Part shown: positions 14,848 through 17,865 of the stretch, piece by piece
Layout: the number at the start of each line of letters is the position of its first letter
Numbering within the stretch: the first letter of the stretch is position 1
Assembly (NCBI GenBank): GCA_023416895.1
Contig: JAEZGQ010000101.1
Coordinates: 1 to 17,865, forward strand
Length of the DNA: 17,865 bases
Reading direction: 5' to 3'
From: Bacillota bacterium
Lineage (GTDB): Bacteria; Bacillota; Clostridia; Christensenellales; CAG-138
Translations under genes and position numbers: made by a program
The notes under the pieces: model-generated
What the model was told of the DNA's origin: nothing
The model's input: the letters and a program-made list of their open reading frames with translations, nothing else
Databases searched by the model: none

Positions 14848-15223
14848 GGTTTTCCTCCTGGTATAACACTTCCAACATTTCAAGCACCTCGTGCTTTTCA
14901 ATGCCGCCGGACTCCGCTGCTGCAATCGCAGCGGACAGCCCCTCCTCTACCCTTCGCAAAGCGTTTTCACGGGCAAGCTCTTTGTTTTGCGGCAAAACAA
15001 AGCAGCCCTTTCCCTGTACATTCACCACGAAGCCCTCTTCCTCAAGGTCGCTGTACGCGCGCGTCGTAGTGATAACACTGATTTTCAAATCCCGTGCAAG
15101 CTGGCGAATCGAAGGCAAAACATCATCTTCCTTCAGCTCACCGGAAAAAACGGCCTCCTTGATCTGTGCCTTGATCTGTTCGTAAATGGGCAAGGAGGAA
15201 CGGTTCGACACAACGATTTTCAA
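14840..15223 (-). CDS. GntR-family regulator, YtrA subfamily
   Basis: This 127-residue protein contains a winged helix at about residues 10-78. LPIYEQIKAQIKEAV opens the domain, LPSIRQLARDLKISVITTTRAYSDLE contains the recognition helix, and GKGCFV is the wing. Only a short helical tail of about 45 residues follows, which is the YtrA subfamily layout. YtrA-type regulators repress their own operon with ABC exporter genes, and this gene leads exactly such an operon. Translation starts at TTG (15221-15223) after GAGGTGAG, which should keep protein levels low. A promoter and an inverted repeat overlapping it lie directly upstream. Confidence 0.9.
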   Translation of the reverse strand: MKIVVSNRSSLPIYEQIKAQIKEAVFSGELKEDDVLPSIRQLARDLKISVITTTRAYSDLEEEGFVVNVQGKGCFVLPQNKELARENALRRVEEGLSAAIAAAESGGIEKHEVLEMLEVLYQEENHA

Positions 15224-15245
15224 ACGCTCACCTCTTTCATAACAC

Positions 15246-15260
15246 TTATGTACAGTATAA
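15246..15260. promoter_or_regulatory. Candidate GntR operator overlapping the operon promoter
   Basis: The plus strand reads TTATGTACAGTATAA, with 4-base arms (TTAT and ATAA) around a 7-base centre that includes TGTACA; ACAC flanks both ends as a direct repeat. It covers the -10 of the GntR operon promoter, where YtrA-type repressors bind. The symmetry is imperfect in the centre. Confidence 0.4.
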
Positions 15261-15281
15261 ACACTATGCGCATTTTGTCAA
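15254..15281 (-). promoter_or_regulatory. Promoter of the GntR-ABC operon
   Basis: On the minus strand a consensus TTGACA (15276-15281) and TATACT (15254-15259) are 16 bases apart, about 30 bases ahead of the TTG start. The near-consensus boxes suggest a strong promoter that is normally held down by its repressor. Confidence 0.65.
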
Positions 15282-15351
15282 GCATATGTCTGATGTTTTT
15301 TTAACATTGTCTAGTAAGACTTTCGAGCAGATACAATCACTCAGTTTTCAT

Positions 15352-15388
15352 AAGTATTATTTTTTAAATAATACTTTTCAAGTATTAT
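15352..15388 (+). promoter_or_regulatory. Three 9-bp sites (two as an inverted pair) upstream of the GGDEF-RHH gene
   Basis: AAGTATTAT occurs at 15352-15360, its exact complement at 15368-15376, and a third direct copy at 15380-15388, all within 37 bases. The third copy runs into an AT-rich stretch with -10-like TATTAT and TATGAT; no convincing -35 was found. The array ends 57 bases before the ATG at 15446. Multiple short half-sites are how ribbon-helix-helix proteins usually bind DNA, and the gene product appears to carry such a domain, so autoregulation is a reasonable guess. Confidence 0.5.
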
Positions 15389-15445
15389 ATTATATGATAC
15401 CATGCTGCTAGAAGATTCCAACACAAATCAGAGGGAGAAAAGAGT

Positions 15446-16090
15446 ATGGCAGGCAAAAATCAAAAAACAAACGCAGTCAACGAAACGCTCAAGCTGCCGC
15501 TCGCGGAAGAATTTGAGCAGGATATCATGGCCCTTTTGGAACAGGACGACGGCGTGGAAAGCGTGACCATTGCAGCGATCGACCTCGACAAGTTCTACAA
15601 GGTAAACGAACGCTTAGGTTTTGCCGAAGGGGATCGTATGCTCATCGAGGCGGGCAGCTATTTGCGCAAAAGTCTTTCGGAGGGCGCGCGGCTGTACCGC
15701 TACGGCGGCGACACCTTCACGATTCTTTTTGCGAGCGGTACGGAAAAGGAAGACGCGTTTTTGCAGATGGAGGAAATTCGCAAGGCCTATCCGGTTGTTT
15801 CACTTGACGGCGAAAAGCAGACCATGTCCGTGGGCATCGCCTCCGCACCGGAAGACGGCGCGCGTGCGTCGGAACTTATCAGCAAAGCCGACGGTGCCAT
15901 GTACCGCGCCAAGGTCAACGGACGCGATCGTATCTGCCTTGCCCGTGAGGAAAAAATGGTTACCAAAACGTCGCATTACACAGTGGATCAGCTTCAGAGG
16001 CTCACCAAGCTTTCCAAGCGCGAGGGGCTTGGCGAAGCGGTGCTTCTTCGCGAAGCACTCAACGCCCTTCTTAAAAAATACGACGTATAA
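15446..16090 (+). CDS. Degenerate GGDEF-fold protein with C-terminal ribbon-helix-helix domain
   Basis: Residues 1-35 are a polar, helical lead. Residues 38-168 follow the GGDEF (diguanylate cyclase) fold: AAIDLDKFYKVNERLGFAEGD (43-63) matches the metal- and guanine-binding region, then RYGGDTF (85-91), MSVGIA (127-132) and ADGAMYRAKVNGRDRI (148-163). The signature is GGDTF, so the glutamate before Phe is threonine, and no RxxD inhibitory site is visible; cyclase activity is doubtful. Residues 171-213 look like a ribbon-helix-helix DNA-binding domain: a short strand (MVTKTSHYT), helix DQLQRLTKLSKREG, then LREALNALLKKY. The simplest reading is a nucleotide-sensing transcription factor. No membrane or receiver domain is present. 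It is divergent from the GntR operon, has GGGAG upstream of its ATG, and is followed by a terminator. Confidence 0.78.
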   Translation: MAGKNQKTNAVNETLKLPLAEEFEQDIMALLEQDDGVESVTIAAIDLDKFYKVNERLGFAEGDRMLIEAGSYLRKSLSEGARLYRYGGDTFTILFASGTEKEDAFLQMEEIRKAYPVVSLDGEKQTMSVGIASAPEDGARASELISKADGAMYRAKVNGRDRICLAREEKMVTKTSHYTVDQLQRLTKLSKREGLGEAVLLREALNALLKKYDV

Positions 16091-16111
16091 CGGCGGACGA
16101 ACTTCTATTTT

Positions 16112-16144
16112 AAAAAGGAGCAGGCGCGCACCGCTCCTTTTTTT
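16112..16144 (+). terminator. Rho-independent terminator after the GGDEF-RHH gene
   Basis: AAAAAGGAGC (16112-16121) pairs with GCTCCTTTTT (from 16133) across an 11-base loop and runs into a T tract ending at 16144. It lies 22 bases after the stop and separates this gene from the Ntn-hydrolase gene downstream. Confidence 0.85.
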
Positions 16145-16192
16145 CATACACTGTAAAAGGCGCGGCGGCGCGTCTTAGGGGGAAGCGGAAAG

Positions 16193-17860
16193 ATGGCGGA
16201 AGAAAGCATTGCAAGGCTTGTATCGGCGTTTGATGCGGATGGCTTTACGCTCAAAAAGCTCATTACGGTGGACCAAGGCCTAGGTGCAGTTGCCGCGCAC
16301 AAAACCGCGGCCAATTACGACACACGCAAAAAAAAGCTTTGCTACTATTTGGAAGGCACACCTTATGCCCGCGGTTACGCAATGGGTCTTTTGGCAGAAC
16401 CAAGGGTCAGTGAAATGGCCACGGAATTTACCGACAACGTGGTGTTTGACTTTTTGGGGCTCGAGTTTCTTTCCAAATATCCGCTTCTGCCAAAAATTCT
16501 CGTATCGCTTTTGTTCGAGCTTTCGGAAAGCGCGTGGCTCATGCAGCCCTCCTCCATCCACGAGGAGGTACAGGGGCTTTACGATGGCTGCGTAAAGGCA
16601 AACGCAAAAACCAAGGTTACCATGCAGCGGCTTGTTGTAATGAACGTGGCGTTCGACGTGCTTTGTGCCATCGCCTACACGGGCGATTTGTTCCGCAAGC
16701 ATGTGCCGCAGGCAAAACCGGAGGAACTTCGGCTCTCCATGATGTGCAACGCCTTTTCCGCCTTCCGCTCCGCCGCCGGAGGCGGGCACTACTTTGCGCG
16801 CGACTTTATGTTTCCTACGGGCGATGTATTCCAATACAACCTCGCGCACATCATTTCGGTGCCACAAGGCCACGCGGGCACGGCACTTTACCCGCTGGTA
16901 AGCCTTGCGGCACCCGGCATTGTCGGCAGCATTTGCGCGATGAACGCGCGCGGCGTGGCGGGCGGCGTCAATATGTCACCCTCCGGCAACTGCGACCCGG
17001 GCAGCATCGGCACCAACTCCATGCTACTGCTTCGCGAATGTGCGCTGCGCGGCGGTAGCCTTGAAGGCGCCGTTTCCGTAATCAAAAACACGGTGCGCGG
17101 CGTATCGTGGAACTACGCGTTGTCCGACGGCGCGTCCGATGTCGCTTGCGCCGCGGAGGCCGGTGCATCGTGGGAGCACACAGATGGTCTGTCCTACCCG
17201 CCAAAGGAGCTTCTCACGCTGCTGCCCGACCGCGCTTTTTTGAACGCGCACCCGGCCTTTCCCATAAAGAAAGGGCTCGCGCTGCGCATGACGGGCGCAC
17301 CTTATCCCGATGCCTATTACCGTTTCAACGGCGGACTTTGGGAATGGTACAAAAAGGAGCGCGACAAACATGTCGCGCTCCTGCCCGGTGCGTTTTTGCC
17401 AAACGGGTTCATCAACCCAACACCAAAGGACAAAAATTGCCCCTCAAACTTTTACTTTTCCCCGGAACGGACATACAACGACGTTCTCATTACGGGCAAC
17501 CACTTTATTTCCCCGGAAATGAGGCTTTGCGCCATGAAACCGTGGACGACACGCATTACCCTTTCAAACGCGAACGACATTCAATGGCGCTACGACGAGC
17601 TAAACCGTCAGCTTCGCCAAACGATCGCGCAACAAGGCTCCGTCAACTACGCCTCCGCCAAAAGGATCGCCGAATTTTTGGCACCCTACGGGCAATTCCC
17701 GCAGTACTACGCCAAGAACCCGAAAAGCCGCGACGGCAAAGCGACCCGCATCGAGGGCTGCGTTTCCGTATGCGATTTAAAGGCGGTTACCATGGAGAGC
17801 CACTACGGCTACTATGCGGACGAATGGGTGAAAACCACGCTCAAACGGTACTTGCCATAG
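16193..17860 (+). CDS. C45-like Ntn-hydrolase / acyltransferase-type protein
   Basis: This 555-residue protein resembles the C45 family (acyl-CoA:6-aminopenicillanate acyltransferase type), whose members self-cleave to expose an N-terminal cysteine nucleophile. An early block YLEGTPYARGYAMGLL (52-67) corresponds to the family's 'G-x-x-Y-x-x-G' start. The likely nucleophile is Cys185 in SMMCNAFSAF, followed by HYFARDFMF (199-207), the counterpart of the family's 'G-R-N-x-D-W' block. Further matches are GSICAMNARGVAGGVNMS (246-264) and the NYALSDGASDVACAAEAG stretch near 304. There is no signal peptide and no clear membrane helix. At 555 residues it is longer than most C45 enzymes and approaches phospholipase-B-like proteins, which share the fold and are an alternative. 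The natural substrate is unknown. GGGGGA lies about 12 bases upstream of ATG. The gene ends five bases before the window edge. Confidence 0.75.
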   Translation: MAEESIARLVSAFDADGFTLKKLITVDQGLGAVAAHKTAANYDTRKKKLCYYLEGTPYARGYAMGLLAEPRVSEMATEFTDNVVFDFLGLEFLSKYPLLPKILVSLLFELSESAWLMQPSSIHEEVQGLYDGCVKANAKTKVTMQRLVVMNVAFDVLCAIAYTGDLFRKHVPQAKPEELRLSMMCNAFSAFRSAAGGGHYFARDFMFPTGDVFQYNLAHIISVPQGHAGTALYPLVSLAAPGIVGSICAMNARGVAGGVNMSPSGNCDPGSIGTNSMLLLRECALRGGSLEGAVSVIKNTVRGVSWNYALSDGASDVACAAEAGASWEHTDGLSYPPKELLTLLPDRAFLNAHPAFPIKKGLALRMTGAPYPDAYYRFNGGLWEWYKKERDKHVALLPGAFLPNGFINPTPKDKNCPSNFYFSPERTYNDVLITGNHFISPEMRLCAMKPWTTRITLSNANDIQWRYDELNRQLRQTIAQQGSVNYASAKRIAEFLAPYGQFPQYYAKNPKSRDGKATRIEGCVSVCDLKAVTMESHYGYYADEWVKTTLKRYLP

Positions 17861-17865
17861 TTAAG

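Noticed and set aside
15352..15376. AAGTATTAT inverted pair as a terminator
   Set aside because: Both neighbouring genes read away from it, so there is no transcript to end, and a third direct copy next to it fits operator sites better.

Overview
The window looks like a chromosomal segment from a spore-forming, Gram-positive Clostridia-type bacterium of moderate GC content. This rests on strong GGAGG-type ribosome binding sites, a partial gene resembling the C-terminal DNA-binding domain of Spo0A, a YtrA-type GntR/ABC operon, an RpiR regulator and a clostridial-style lipoprotein peptide-binding protein. No rRNA, tRNA, CRISPR array, transposase or phage gene was seen. Almost all of the sequence is occupied by recognisable genes.

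Layout. (1) 1-99, minus: the start of a Spo0A-C-like protein that runs off the window, with a leader holding a promoter and a perfect 0A-box match. (2) 259-3064, minus: an aspartoacylase/succinylglutamate desuccinylase-family metallohydrolase, then a PAP2-like membrane protein and a threonine-synthase-fold PLP enzyme, closed by a strong terminator. (3) 3141-3551, plus: a small membrane protein of unknown function with its own extended -10 promoter. (4) 3581-10981, minus: a peptide ABC import operon (binding protein, two permeases, one fused double ATPase), then a 265-bp hairpin-rich intergenic repeat, then a cyanophycinase. (5) 11196-13250, plus, divergent from the transporter: an RpiR-type regulator and isoaspartyl dipeptidase IadA. 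(6) 13322-15223, minus: a GntR (YtrA-type) regulator with an ABC-2 exporter. (7) 15446-16090, plus: a GGDEF-fold protein with a degenerate GGDTF signature and what looks like a C-terminal ribbon-helix-helix DNA-binding domain, preceded by three copies of a 9-bp sequence. (8) 16193-17860, plus: a large Ntn-hydrolase of the C45/acyltransferase type.

How it fits together. Cyanophycinase cuts cyanophycin (multi-L-arginyl-poly-L-aspartate) to beta-Asp-Arg dipeptides, and IadA hydrolyses isoaspartyl dipeptides. The two genes flank a peptide importer and an RpiR regulator, so regions 4 and 5 read as one regulon for beta-aspartyl dipeptide or cyanophycin nitrogen. Catalytic residues of both enzymes can be placed one by one. 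The shared physiological role is inference from gene context. The least conventional items are the GGDEF-RHH fusion with its probable operator, the structured intergenic element ahead of cyanophycinase, and the fused ATPase that lacks the cysteine clusters usual in this transporter family.
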